From NCBI GenBank assembly GCA_964247055.1, contig OZ176052.1, positions 1,426,001 to 1,490,000 of the forward strand: a DNA stretch of 64,000 nucleotides, written 5' to 3'. The notes beneath the pieces are model-generated. The model made no database searches and was not told the DNA's origin. It saw only the letters and a list, made by a program, of their open reading frames with translations. The position numbers and the translations under genes are program-made. Position 1 is the first letter of the stretch. Every line of letters begins with the position of its first letter. This document shows, in pieces, positions 26,601-41,400 of this stretch. Source of the stretch: Paragordius varius (Eukaryota > Nematomorpha).

Positions 26601-29600
26601 GGATTAATGTTCGATATTCCTAATTAAAAGTATTTTTATAATCTAATTTTTAGATTCTTGGACAAGTAAGTTAATATTTTAGGTGTTTGGTGGGTGATTG
26701 GAATAATGTTCGATATTCCTAATTAAAAGTATTTTTATAATTTGATTTATAGATACTTGGACAAGTAAGTTAATATTTTAGATGTTTGGTGGGTGATTGG
26801 ATTAATGTTCGATATTCCTAATTAAAAGTATTTTTATAATGTAATTTTTAGATTCTTGGACAAGTAAGTTAATATTTTAGGTGTTTGGTGGGTGATTGGA
26901 TTAATGTTCGATATTCCTAATTAAAAGTATTTTTATAATATAATTTATAGATTCTTGGACAAGTAAGTTAATATTTTAGGTGTTTGGTGGGTGATTGGAA
27001 TAATGTTCGATATTCCTAATTAAAAGTATTTTTATAATGTAATTTTTAGATTCTTGGATTGTAAGTTAATATTTTAGGTATTTGGTGGGTGATTGGATTA
27101 ATGTTCGATATTCCTAATTAAAAGTATCTGTATAATGTAATTTTTAGATTCTAGGACAAGTAAGTTAATATTTTAGGTGTTTGGTGTTGATTGGAATAAT
27201 GTTCGATATTCCTAATTAAAAGTATTTTTATAATATAATTTATAGATTCTTGGACAAGTAAGTTAATATTTTAGGTGTTTGGTGGGTGATTGGAATAATG
27301 GTCGATATTCCTAATTAAAAGTATTTTTATAATATAATTTATAGATTCTTGGACAAGTAAGTTATTATTTTAGGTGTTTGGTAGGTGATTGGATTAATGT
27401 TCGATATTCCTAATTAAAAGTATTTTTATAATGTAATTTTTAGATTCTTGGACAAGTAAGTTAATATTTTAGGTGTTTGGTGGGTGATTGGATTAATGTT
27501 CGATATTCCTAATTAAAAGTATTTTTATAATATAATTTATAGATTCTTGGACAAGTAAGTTAAAATTTTAGGTGTTTGGTGGGTGATTGGATTAATGTTC
27601 GATATTCCTAATTAAAAGTATTTTTATAATATAATTTATAGATTCTTGGACAAGTAAGTTAATATTTTAAGTGTTTGGTGGGTGATTGGAATAATGTTCG
27701 ATATTCCTAATTAAAAGTATTTTTATAATTTGATTTATAGATACTTGGACAAGTAAGTTAATATTTTAGATGTTTGGTGGGTGATTGGATTAATGTTCGA
27801 TATTCCTAATTAAAAGTATTTTTATAAAGTAAGTTAATATTTTAGATGTTTGGTGGGTGATTGGATTAATGTTCGATATTCCTAATTAAAAGTATTTTTA
27901 TAATGTAATTTTTAGATTCTTGGACAAGTAAGTTAATATTTTAGGTGTTTGGTGGGTGATTGGATTAATGTTCGATATTCCTAATTAAAAGTATTTTTAT
28001 AATATAATTTATAGATTCTTGGACAAGTAAGTTAATATTTTAGGTGTTTGGTGGGTGATTGGAATAATGTTCGATATTCCTAATTAAAAGTATTTTTATA
28101 ATGTAATTTTTAGATTCTTGGATTGTAAGTTAATATTTTAGGTATTTGGTGGGTGATTGGATTAATGTTCGATATTCCTAATTAAAAGTATCTGTATAAT
28201 GTAATTTTTAGATTCTAGGACAAGTAAGTTAATATTTTAGGTGTTTGGTGTTGATTGGAATAATGTTCGATATTCCTAATTAAAAGTATTTTTATAATAT
28301 AATTTATAGATTCTTGGACAAGTAAGTTAATATTTTAGGTGTTTGGTGGGTGATTGGAATAATGTTCGATATTCCTAATTAAAAGTATTTTTATAATGTA
28401 ATTTTTAGATTCTTGGATTGTAAGTTAATATTTTAGGTATTTGGTGGGTGATTGGATTAATGTTCGATATTCCTAATTAAAAGTATCTGTATAATGTAAT
28501 TTTTAGATTCTAGGACAAGTAAGTTAATATTTTAGGTGTTTGGTGGGTGATTGGAATAATGTTCGATATTCCTAATTAAAAGTATTTTTATAATGTAATT
28601 TTTAGATTCTTGGACAAGTAAGTTAATATTTTAGGTGTTTGGTGGGTGATTGGATTAATGTTCGATATTCCTAATTAAAAGTATTTTTATAATATAATTT
28701 ATAGATTCTTGGACAAGTAAGTTAATATTTTAGGTGTTTGGTGGGTGATTGGAATAATGTTCGATATTCCTAATTAAAAGTATTTTTATAATGTAATTTT
28801 TAGATTCTTGGATTGTAAGTTAATATTTTAGGTATTTGGTGGGTGATTGGATTAATGTTCGATATTCCTAATTAAAAGTATCTGTATAATGTAATTTTTA
28901 GATTCTAGGACAAGTAAGTTAATATTTTAGGTGTTTGGTGGGTGATTGGAATAATGTTCGATATTCCTAATTAAAAGTATTTTTATAATGTAATTTTTAG
29001 ATTCTTGGACAAGTAAGTTAATATTTTAGGTGTTTGGTGGGTGATTGGATTAATGTTCGATATTCCTAATTAAAAGTATTTTTATAATATAATTTATAGA
29101 TTCTTGGACAAGTAAGTTAAAATTTTAGGTGTTTGGTGGGTGATTGGATTAATGTTCGATATTCCTAATTAAAAGTATTTTTATAATATAATTTATAGAT
29201 TCTTGGACAAGTAAGTTAATATTTTAAGTGTTTGGTGGGTGATTGGAATAATGTTCGATATTCCTAATTAAAAGTATTTTTATAATTTGATTTATAGATA
29301 CTTGGACAAGTAAGTTAATATTTTAGATGTTTGGTGGGTGATTGGATTAATGTTCGATATTCCTAATTAAAAGTATTTTTATAAAGTAAGTTAATATTTT
29401 AGATGTTTGGTGGGTGATTGGATTAATGTTCGATATTCCTAATTAAAAGTATTTTTATAATGTAATTTTTAGATTCTTGGACAAGTAAGTTAATATTTTA
29501 GGTGTTTGGTGGGTGATTGGATTAATGTTCGATATTCCTAATTAAAAGTATTTTTATAATATAATTTATAGATTCTTGGACAAGTAAGTTAATATTTTAG

Positions 29601-30520
29601 GTGTTTGGTGGGTGATTGGAATAATGTTCGATATTCCTAATTAAAAGTATTTTTATAATGTAATTTTTAGATTCTTGGATTGTAAGTTAATATTTTAGGT
29701 ATTTGGTGGGTGATTGGATTAATGTTCGATATTCCTAATTAAAAGTATCTGTATAATGTAATTTTTAGATTCTAGGACAAGTAAGTTAATATTTTAGGTG
29801 TTTGGTGTTGATTGGAATAATGTTCGATATTCCTAATTAAAAGTATTTTTATAATATAATTTATAGATTCTTGGACAAGTAAGTTAATATTTTAGGTGTT
29901 TGGTGGGTGATTGGAATAATGTTCGATATTCCTAATTAAAAGTATTTTTATAATATAATTTATAGATTCTTGGACAAGTAAGTTATTATTTTAGGTGTTT
30001 GGTAGGTGATTGGATTAATGTTCGATATTCCTAATTAAAAGTATTTTTATAATGTAATTTTTAGATTCTTGGACAAGTAAGTTAATATTTTAGGTGTTTG
30101 GTGGGTGATTGGATTAATGTTCGATATTCCTAATTAAAAGTATTTTTATAATATAATTTATAGATTCTTGGACAAGTAAGTTAAAATTTTAGGTGTTTGG
30201 TGGGTGATTGGATTAATGTTCGATATTCCTAATTAAAAGTATTTTTATAATATAATTTATAGATTCTTGGACAAGTAAGTTAATATTTTAAGTGTTTGGT
30301 GGGTGATTGGAATAATGTTCGATATTCCTAATTAAAAGTATTTTTATAATTTGATTTATAGATACTTGGACAAGTAAGTTAATATTTTAGATGTTTGGTG
30401 GGTGATTGGATTAATGTTCGATATTCCTAATTAAAAGTATTTTTATAAAGTAAGTTAATATTTTAGGTGTTTGGTGGGTGATTGGAATAATGTTCGATAT
30501 TCCTAATTAAAAGTATTTTT
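26601..30520. repeat. Array zone 2: transition between type A and type B
   Basis: GGTGTTTGG replaces GGTATTTGG as the main form, and GGAATAATG becomes common, while type A tags (GGATTGTAAG, CTGTATAATG) persist. A new tail, TATAATATAATTTATAG, appears. Two interleaved duplications build most of the zone: 26,764-27,845 recurs at 29,385-30,466 (offset 2,621), and 27,395-28,396 recurs at 28,952-29,953 (offset 1,557). A fused monomer that lost its tail (TTTTTATAAAGTAAG) marks the copies at 27,824, 29,381 and 30,445. The last GGATTGTAAG is near 29,675, and the ATCATGTAATTTATAG subtype starts only near 30,720, so the switch between families happens within about 1 kb. Confidence 0.8.
26764..30466. repeat. 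Interleaved zone 2 duplications (offsets 2,621 and 1,557 bp)
   Basis: Block 26,764-27,845 recurs at 29,385-30,466; the tag GTAGGTGATTGG at 27,381 and 30,002 is private to that pair. Block 27,395-28,396 recurs at 28,952-29,953; the tag TAAAATTTTAGG lies at 27,561, 29,118 and 30,182. The truncated fusion monomer TTTTTATAAAGTAAG therefore occurs three times (27,824; 29,381; 30,445). Overlapping offsets of this kind indicate successive unequal exchanges within the same few kilobases. Confidence 0.82.
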
Positions 30521-33500
30521 CATAATATAATTATAAGATTCTTGGACAAGTAAGTTAATATTTTAGGTGTTTGGTGGGTGATTGGATTAATGTTCGATAT
30601 TCCTAATTAAAAGTAAATAATAATGCAATTTTTAGATTCTTGGACAAGTAAGTTAATATTTTAGGAGTTTGGTGGGTAATTGGATTAATGTTCGATATTC
30701 CTAATTAAAAGTATTTTTATCATGTAATTTATAGATTCTTGGACAAGTAAGTTAATATTTTAGGTGTTTGGTGGGTGATTGGAATAATGTTCGATATTCC
30801 TAATTAAAAGTATATAATAATGCAATTTTTAGATTCTTGGACAAGTAAGTTAATATTTTAGGAGTTTGGTGGGTAATTGGATTAATGTTCGATATTCCTA
30901 ATTAAAAGTATTTTTATCATGTAATTTATAGATTCTTAGACAAGTAAGTTAATATTTTAGGTGTTTGGTGGGTAATTGGATTAATGTTCGATATTCCTAA
31001 TTAAAAGTATTTTTATCATGTAATTTATAGATTCTTGGATAAGTAAGTTAATATTTTAGGTGTTTGGTGGGTGATTGGAATAATGTTCGATATTCCTAAT
31101 TAAAAGTATTTTTATCATGAAATTTTTAGAATCTTGGACAAGTAAGTTAATATTTTAGGTGTTTGGTGGGTAATTGGATTAATGTTCGATATTCCTAATT
31201 AAAAGTATTTTTATCATGTAATTTATAGATTCTTGGACAAGTAAGTTAATATTTTAGGTGTTTGGTGGGTGATTGGAATAATGTTCGATATTGCTAATTA
31301 AAAGTATATAATAATGCAAATTTTAGATTCTTGGACAAGTAAGTTAATATTTTAGGAGTTTGGTGGGTAATTGGATTAATGTTCGATATTCCTAATTAAA
31401 AGTATTTTTATCATGTAATTTATAGATTCTTGGACAAGTAAGTTAATATTTTAGGTGTTTGGTGGGTGATTGGAATAATGTTCGATATTCCTAATTAAAA
31501 GTATATAATAATGCAATTTTTAGATTCTTGGACAAGTAAGTTAATATTTTAGGAGTTAGGTGGGTAATTGGATTAATGTTCGATATTCCTAATTAAAAGT
31601 ATTTTTATCATGTAATTTATAGATTCTTAGACAAGTAAGTTAATATTTTAGGTGTTTGGTGGGTAATTGGATTAATGTTCGATATTCCTAATTAAAAGTA
31701 TTTTTATCATGTAATTTATAGATTCTTGGACAAGTAAGTTAATATTTTAGGTGTTTGGTGGGTGATTGGAATAATGTTCGATATTCCTAATTAAAAGTAT
31801 TTTTATCATGAAATTTTTAGAATCTTGGACAAGTAAGTTAATATTTTAGGTGTTTGGTGGGTAATTGGATTAATGTTAGATATTCCTAATTAAAAGTATT
31901 TTTATAATGTAATTTTTAGATTCTTCGACAAGTAAGTTAATATTTTAGGTGTTTGGTGGGTGATTGGAATAATGTTCGATATTCCTTATTAAAAGTATAT
32001 AATAATGCAATTTTTAGATTCTTGGACAAGTAAGTTAATATTTTAGGAGTTTGGTGGGTAATTGGATTAATGTTCGATATTCCTAATTAAAAGTATTTTT
32101 ATCATGTAATTTATAGATTCTTAGACAAGTAAGTTAATATTTTAGGTGTTTGGTGGGTAATTGGATTAATGTTCGATATTCCTATTATCATGTAATTTAT
32201 AGATTCTTGGACAAGTAAGTTAATATTTTAGGTGTTTGGTGGGTGATTGGAATAATGTTCGATATTCCTAATTAATAGTATTTTTATCATGTAATTTATA
32301 GAATCTTGGACAAGTAAGTTAATATTTTAGGTGTTTGGTGTGTGATTGGAATAATGTTCGATATTTCTAATTAAAAGTATTTAATAATATAATTTTTAGA
32401 ATCTGGGACAAGTAAGTTAATATTTTAGGTGTTTGGTGGGTGATTGGATTAATGTTCTATATTCCTAATTAAAAGTATATTTATCATGTAATTTTTAGAA
32501 TCTTGGACAAGTAAGTTAATATTTTAGGTGTTTGGTGGGTGATTGGAATAATGTTCGATATTCCTAATTAAAAGTATTTTTATCGTGTAATTTTTAGAAT
32601 CTTGGACAAGTAAGTTAATATTTTAGGTGTTTGGTGGGTGATTGGAATAATGTTCGATATTCCTAATTAAAAGTATTTTATAATGCAATTTTTAGATTCT
32701 TGGACAAGTAAGTTAATATTTTAGGAGTTTGGTGGGTAATTGGATTAATGTTCGATATTCCTAATTAAAAGTATTTTTATCATGTAATTTATAGATTCTT
32801 GGACAAGTAAGTTAATATTTTAGGTGTTTGGTGGGTGATTGGAATAATGTTCGATATTCCTAATTAAAAGTATTTTTATCATGTAATTTATAGATTCTTG
32901 GACAAGTAAGTTAATATTTTAGGTGTTTGGTGGGTGATTGGAATAATGTTCGATATTCCTAATTAAAAGTATATAATAATGCAATTTTTAGATTCTTGGA
33001 CAAGTAAGTTAATATTTTAGGAGTTTGGTGGGTAATTGGATTAATGTTCGATATTCCTAATTAAAAGTATTTTTATCATGTAATTTATAGATTCTTGGAC
33101 AAGTAAGTTAATATTTTAGGTGTTTGGTGGGTGATTGGAATAATGTTCGATATTCCTAATTAAAAGTATATAATAATGCAATTTTTAGATTCTTGGACAA
33201 GTAAGTTAATATTTTAGGAGTTTGGTGGGTAATTGGATTAATGTTCGATATTCCTAATTAAAAGTATTTTTATCATGTAATTTATAGATTCTTAGACAAG
33301 TAAGTTAATATTTTAGGTGTTTGGTGGGTAATTGGATTAAGGTTCGATATTCCTAATTAAAAGTATTTTTATCATGTAATTTATAGATTCTTGGACAAGT
33401 AAGTTAATATTTTAGGTGTTTGGTGGGTGATTGGAATAATGTTCGAAATTCCTAATTAAAAGTATTTTTATCATGAAATTTTTAGAATCTTGGACAAGTA

Positions 33501-34389
33501 AGTTAATATTTTAGGTGTTTGGTGGGTGATTGGAATAATGTTCGATATTCCTAATTAAAAGTATTTTTATCATGAAATTTTTAGAATCTTGGACAAGTAA
33601 GTTAATATTTTAGGTGTTTGGTGGGTAATTGGATTAATGTTCGATATTCCTAATTAAAAGTATATAATAATGCAATTTTTAGATTCCTGGACAAGTAAGT
33701 TAATATTTTAGGAGTTTGGTGGGTGATTGGATTAATGTTCGATATCCCTAATTAAAAGTATTTTTATCAAGTAATTTATAGATTCTTGGACAAGTAAGTT
33801 AATATTTTAGGTGTTTGGTGGGTGATTGGAATAATGTTCGATATTCCTAATTAAAAGTATATAATAATGCAATTTTTAGATTCTTGGACAAGTAAGTTAA
33901 TATTTTAGGAGTTTGGTGGGTAATTGGATTAATGTTCGATATTCCTAATTAAAAGTATTTTTATCATGTAATTTATAGATTCTTAGACAAGTAAGTTAAT
34001 ATTTTAGGTGTTTGGTGGGTAATTGGATTAATGTTCGATATTCCTAATTAAAAGTATTTTTATCATGTAATTTATAGATTCTTGGACAAGTAAGTTAATA
34101 TTTTAGGTGTTTGGTGTGTGATTGGAATAATGTTCGATATTCCTAATTAAAAGTATTTTTATAATATAATTTTTAGATTCTTCGACAAGTAAGTTAATAT
34201 TTTAGGTGTTTGGTGGGTGATTGGAATAATGTTCGATATTCCTAATTAAAAGTATTTAATAATCTAATTTTTAGATTCTTGGACAATTAAGTTAATATTT
34301 TAGGTGTTTGGTGGGTGATTGAAATAATGTTCGATATTCCTAATTAAAAGTATTTTTATCATGTAATTTATAGATTCTTGGACAAGTAA

Positions 34390-37300
34390 GTTAATATTTA
34401 AGGTATTTGGTGGGTGATTGGAATAATGTTTGATATTCCCAATTAAAAGTATATAATAATGCAATTTTTAGATTCTTGGACAAGTAAGTTAATATTTTAG
34501 GAGTTTGGTGGGTAATTGGATTAATGTTCGATATTCCTAATTAAAAGTATTTTTATCATGTAATTTATAGATTCTTGGACAAGTAAGTTAATATTTTAGG
34601 TGTTTGGTGGGTGATTGGAATAATGTTCGATATTCCTAATTAAAAGTATATAATAGGGCAATTTTTAGATTCTTGGACAAGTAAGTTAATATTTTAGGAG
34701 TTTGGTGGGTAATTGGATTAATGTTCGATATTCCTAATTAAAAGTATTTTTATCATGTAATTTATAGATTCTTAGACAAGTAAGTTAATATTTTAGGTGT
34801 TTGGTGGGTAATTGGATTAATGTTCGATATTCCTAATTAAAAGTATTTTTATCATGTAATTTATAGATTCTTGGACAAGTAAGTTAATATTTTAGGTGTT
34901 TGGTGGGTGATTGGAATAATGTTCGATATTCCTAATTAAAAGTATTTTATAATGTAATTTTTAGATTCTTGGACAAGTAAGTTAATATTTTAGGTGTTTG
35001 GTGTGTGATTGGATTAATGTTCGATATTCCTAAATAAAAGTATTTTTATCATGTAATTTATAGATTCTTGGACAAGTAAGTTAATATTTTAGGTGTTTGG
35101 TGGGTGATTGGAATAATGTTCGATATTCCTAATTAAAAGTATTTTTATCATGTAATTTATAGATTCTTGGACAAGTAAGTTAATATTTTAGGTGTTTGGT
35201 GGGTGATTAGAATAATGTTCGATATTCCTAATTAAAAGTATATAATAATGCAATTTTTAGATTCTTGGACAAGTAAGTTAATATTTTAGGAGTTAGGTGG
35301 GTAATTGGATTAATGTTCGATATTCCTAATTAAAAGTATTTTTATCATGTAATTTATAGATTCTTAGACAAGTAAGTTAATATTTTAGGTGTTTGGTGGG
35401 TAATTGGATTAATGTTCGATATTCCTAATTAAAAGTATTTTTATCATGTAATTGGACAAGTAAGTTAATATTTTAGGTGTTTGGTGGGTGATTGGAATAA
35501 TGTTCGATATTCCTTATTAAAAGTATATAATAATGCAATTTTTATATTCTTGGACAAGTAAGTTAATATTTTAGGAGTTTGGTGGGTAATTGGATTAATG
35601 TTCGATATTCCTAATTAAAAGTATTTTTATATCTTGGACAAGTAAGTTAATATTTTAGGTGTTTGGTGGGTAATTGGATTAATGTTCGATATTCCTAATT
35701 AAAAGTATTTTTATAATGTAATTTTTAGATTCTTCGACAAGTAAGTTAATATTTTAGGTGTTTAGTGGGTAATTGGAATAATGTTCGATATTCCTAATTA
35801 AAAGTATTTTATAATGTAATTTTTAGATTCTTGGACAAGTAAGTTAATATTTTAGGTGTTTGGTGTGGGATTGGATTAATGTTCGATATTCCTTATTAAA
35901 AGTATATAATAATGCAATTTTTATATTCTTGGACAAGTAAGTTAATATTTTAGGAGTTTGGTGGGTAATTGGATTAATGTTCGATATTCCTAATTAAAAG
36001 TATTTTTATCATGTAATTTATAGATTCTTGGACAAGTAAGTTAATATTTTAGGTATTTGGTGGGTGATTGGAATAATGTTCGATATTCCTAATTAAAAGT
36101 ATTTTTATCATGTAATTTTTAGAATCTTGGACAAGTAAGTTAATATTTTAGGTGTTTGGTGGGTGATTGGAATAATGTTCGATATTCCTATTTAAAAGTA
36201 ATTTTATAATATAATTTATAGATTCTTGGACAAGTAAGTTAATATTTTAGGTGTTTGGTGGGTGATTGGAATAATGTTCGATATTCCTAATTAAAAGTAT
36301 TTTATAATATAATTTATAGATTCTTGGACAAGTAAGTTAATATTTTAGGTGTTTGGTGGGTGATTGGAATAATGTTTGATATTCCTAATTAAAAGTATTT
36401 TTATCATGTAATTTATACATTCTTGGACAAGTAAGTTAATATTTTAGGTGTTTGGTGGGTGATTGGAATAATGTTCGATATTCCTAATTAAAAGTATTTT
36501 ATAATGCAATTTTTAGAATCTTGGACAAGTAAGTTAATATTTTAGGTGTGGGTGATTGGATTAATGTCGATATTCCTAATTAAAAGTATTTTATAATGCA
36601 ATTTTTAGATTCTTGGACAAGTAAGTTAATATTTTAGGAGTTTGGTGGGTAATTGGATTAATGTTCGATATTCCTAATTAAAAGTATTTTTATCATGTAA
36701 TTTATAGATTCTTGGACAAGTAAGTTAATATTTTAGGTGTTTGGTGGGTGATTGGAATAATGTTCGATATTCCTAATTTATTTTTATCATGTAATTTATA
36801 GATTCTTGGACGAGTAAGTTAATATTTTAGGTGTTTGGTGGGTGATTGGAATAATGTTTGATATTCCCAATTAAAAGTATATAATAATGCAATTTTTAGA
36901 TTCTTGGACAAGTAAGTTAATATTTTAGGAGTTTGGTGGGTAATTGGATTAATGTTCGATATTCCTAATTAAAAGTATTTTTATCATGTAATTTATAGAT
37001 TCTTGGACAAGTAAGTTAATATTTTAGGTGTTTGGTGGGTGATTGGAATAATGTTCGATATTCCTAATTAAAAGTATATAATAGGGCAATTTTTAGATTC
37101 TTGGACAAGTAAGTTAATATTTTAGGAGTTTGGTGGGTAATTGGATTAATGTTCGATATTCCTAATTAAAAGTATTTTTATCATGTAATTTATAGATTCT
37201 TAGACAAGTAAGTTAATATTTTAGGTGTTTGGTGGGTAATTGGATTAATGTTCGATATTCCTAATTAAAAGTATTTTTATCATGTAATTTATAGATTCTT

Positions 37301-38470
37301 GGACAAGTAAGTTAATATTTTAGGTGTTTGGTGGGTGATTGGAATAATGTTCGATATTCCTAATTAAAAGTATTTTATAATGTAATTTTTAGATTCTTGG
37401 ACAAGTAAGTTAATATTTTAGGTGTTTGGTGTGTGATTGGATTAATGTTCGATATTCCTAAATAAAAGTATTTTTATCATGTAATTTATAGATTCTTGGA
37501 CAAGTAAGTTAATATTTTAGGTGTTTGGTGGGTGATTGGAATAATGTTCGATATTCCTAATTAAAAGTATTTTTATCATGTAATTTATAGATTCTTGGAC
37601 AAGTAAGTTAATATTTTAGGTGTTTGGTGGGTGATTAGAATAATGTTCGATATTCCTAATTAAAAGTATATAATAATGCAATTTTTAGATTCTTGGACAA
37701 GTAAGTTAATATTTTAGGAGTTAGGTGGGTAATTGGATTAATGTTCGATATTCCTAATTAAAAGTATTTTTATCATGTAATTTATAGATTCTTAGACAAG
37801 TAAGTTAATATTTTAGGTGTTTGGTGGGTAATTGGATTAATGTTCGATATTCCTAATTAAAAGTATTTTTATCATGTAATTTATAGATTCTTGGACAAGT
37901 AAGTTAATATTTTAGGTGTTTGGTGGGTGATTGGAATAATGTTCGATATTCCTTATTAAAAGTATATAATAATGCAATTTTTATATTCTTGGACAAGTAA
38001 GTTAATATTTTAGGAGTTTGGTGGGTAATTGGATTAATGTTCGATATTCCTAATTAAAAGTATTTTTATCATGAAATTTTTAGAATCTTGGACAAGTAAG
38101 TTAATATTTTAGGTGTTTGGTGGGTAATTGGATTAATGTTCGATATTCCTAATTAAAAGTATTTTTATAATGTTATTTTTAGATTCTTCGACAAGTAAGT
38201 TAATATTTTAGGTGTTTGGTGGGTAATTGGAATAATGTTCGATATTCCTAATTAAAAGTATTTTATAATGTAATTTTTAGATTCTTGGACAAGTAAGTTA
38301 ATATTTTAGGTGTTTGGTGTGGGATTGGATTAATGTTCGATATTCCTTATTAAAAGTATATAATAATGCAATTTTTATATTCTTGGACAAGTAAGTTAAT
38401 ATTTTAGGAGTTTGGTGGGTAATTGGATTAATGTTCGATATTCCTAATTAAAAGTATTTTTATCATGTAA
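34390..38470. repeat. Duplicated block 34390-36000 / 36820-38470 (offset ~2,428 bp)
   Basis: Tags shared at this offset are TTTGATATTCCC (near 34,430 and 36,856), TATAATAGGGCAATT (34,653 and 37,081), CTAAATAAAAG (near 35,031 and 37,460) and GGAGTTAGGTGGG (near 35,290 and 37,719). Copy 1 has two small deletions relative to copy 2, near 35,452 (CATGTAATTGGACAAG) and near 35,630 (TTTTTATATCTTGG), each removing about 15 bases of a monomer tail. Confidence 0.82.
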
Positions 38471-41400
38471 TTTATAGATTCTTAGACAAGTAAGTTAATA
38501 TTTTAGGTGTTTGGTGGGTAATTGGATTAATGTTCGATATTCCTAATTAAAAGTATTTTTATCATGTAATTTATAGATTCTTGGACAAGTAAGTTAATAT
38601 TTTAGGTGTTTGGTGGGTGATTGGAATAATGTTCGATATTCCTAATTAAAAGTATTTTTATCATAAAGTTTTTAGATTGGACAAGTAAGTTAATATTTTA
38701 GGTGTTTGGTGGGTGATTGGAATAATGTTCGATATTCCTAATTAAAAGTATTTTTATCATGTAATTTTTAGAATCTTGGACAAGTAAGTTAATATTTTAG
38801 GTGTTTGGTGGGTGATTGGAATAATGTTCGATATTCCTAATTAAAAGTATTTTTATCATGTAATTTATAGAATCTTGGACAAGTAAGTTAATATTTTAGG
38901 TGTTTGGTGTGTGATTGGAATAATGTTCGATATTTCTAATTAAAAGTATTTAATAATATAATTTTTAGAATCTTGGACAAGTAAGTTAATATTTTAGGTG
39001 TTTGGTGGGTGATTGTATTAATGTTCTATATTCCTAATTAAAAGTATATTTATCATGTAATTTTTAGAATCTTGGACAAGTAAGTTAATATTTTAGGTGT
39101 TTGGTGGGTGATTGGAATAATGTTCGATATTCCTAATTAAAAGTATTTTTATCATGTAATTTTTAGAATCTTGGACAAGTAAGTTAATATTTTAGGTGTT
39201 TGGTGGGTGATTGGAATAATGTTCGATATTCCTAATTAAAAGTATTTTTATCATGTAATTTATACATTCTTGGACAAGTAAGTTAATATTTTAGGTGTTT
39301 GGTGGGTGATTGGAATAATGTTCGATATTCCTAATTAAAAGTATTTTATAATGCAATTTTTAGAATCTTGGACAAGTAAGTTAATATTTTAGGTGTTTGG
39401 TGGGTGATTGGAATAATGTTCGATATTCCTAATTAAAAGTATTTTTATCATGTAATTTTTAGAATCTTGGACAAGTAAGTTAATATTTTAGGTGTTTGGT
39501 GGGTGATTGGAATAATGTTCGATATTCCTAATTAAAAGTATTTTTATCATGTAATTTTTAGAATCTTGGACAAGTAAGTTAATATTTTAGGTGTTTGGTG
39601 GGTGATTGGAATAATGTTCGATATTCCTAATTAAAAGTATTTTATAATATAATTTATAGATTCTTGGACAAGTAAGTTAATATTTTAGGTGTTTGGTGGG
39701 TGATTGGAATAATGTTTGATATTCCTAATTAAAAGTATTTTTATCATGTAATTTATACATTCTTGGACAAGTAAGTTAATATTTTAGGTGTTTGGTGGGT
39801 GATTGGAATAATGTTCGATATTCCTAATTAAAAGTATTTTATAATGCAATTTTTAGAATCTTGGACAAGTAAGTTAATATTTTAGGTGTTTGGTGGGTGA
39901 TTGGAATAATGTTCGATATTCCTAATTAAAAGTATTTTTATCATGTAATTTTTAGAATCTTGGACAAGTAAGTTAATATTTTAGGTGTTTGGTGGGTGAT
40001 TGGAATAATGTTCGATATTCCTAATTAAAAGTATTTTATAATATAATTTATAGATTCTTGGACAAGTAAGTTAATATTTTAGGTGTTTGGTGTGTGATTG
40101 GATTAATGTTCGATATTCCTTATTAAAAGTATATAATAATGCAATTTTTATATTCTTGGACAAGTAAGTTAATATTTTAGGAGTTTGGTGGGTAATTGGA
40201 TTAATGTTCGATATTCCTAATTAAAAGTATTTTTATCATGTAATTTATAGATTCTTAGACAAGTAAGTTAATATTTTAGGTGTTTGGTGGGTAATTGGAT
40301 TAATGTTCGATATTCCTAATTAAAAGTATTTTTATCATGTAATTTATAGATTCTTGGACAAGTAAGTTAATATTTTAGGTGTTTGGTGGGTGATTGGAAT
40401 AATGTTCGATATTCCTAATTAAAAGTATTTTTATCATAAAGTTTTTAGATTGGACAAGTAAGTTAATATTTTAGGTGTTTGGTGGGTGATTGGAATAATG
40501 TTCGATATTCCTAATTAAAAGTATTTTTATCATGTAATTTTTAGATTCTTGGACAAGTAAGTTAATATTTTAGGAGTTTGGTGGGTAATTGGATTAATGT
40601 TCGATATTCCTAATTAAAAGTATTTTTATCTAATTTATAGAATCTTAGACAAGTAAGTTAATATTTTAGGTGTTTGGTGGGTAATTGGATTAATGTTCGA
40701 TATTCCTAATTAAAAGTATTTTTATCATGTAATTTATAGATTCTTGGACAAGTAAGTTAATATTTTAGGTGTTTGGTGGGTGATTGGAATAATGTTCGAT
40801 ATTCCTAATTAAAAGTATTTTTATCATAAAGTTTTTAGATTGGACAAGTAAGTTAATATTTTAGGTGTTTGGTGGGTGATTGGAATAATGTTCGATATTC
40901 CTAATTAAAAGTATTTTATAATATAATTTATAGATTCTTGGACAAGTAAGTTAATATTTTAGGTGTTTGGTGTGTGATTGGATTAATGTTCGATATTCCT
41001 TATTAAAAGTATATAATAATGCAATTTTTATATTCTTGGACAAGTAAGTTAATATTTTAGGAGTTTGGTGGGTAATTGGATTAATGTTCGATATTCCTAA
41101 TTAAAAGTATTTTTATCATGTAATTTATAGATTCTTAGACAAGTAAGTTAATATTTTAGGTGTTTGGTGGGTAATTGGAATAATGTTCGATATTTCTAAT
41201 TAAAAGTATTTAATAATATAATTTTTAGAATCTTGGACAAGTAAGTTAATATTTTAGGTGTTTGGTGGGTGATTGTATTAATGTTCTATATTCCTAATTA
41301 AAAGTATATTTATCATGTAATTTTTAGAATCTTGGACAAGTAAGTTAATATTTTAGGTGTTTGGTGGGTGATTGGAATAATGTTCGATATTCCTAATTAA

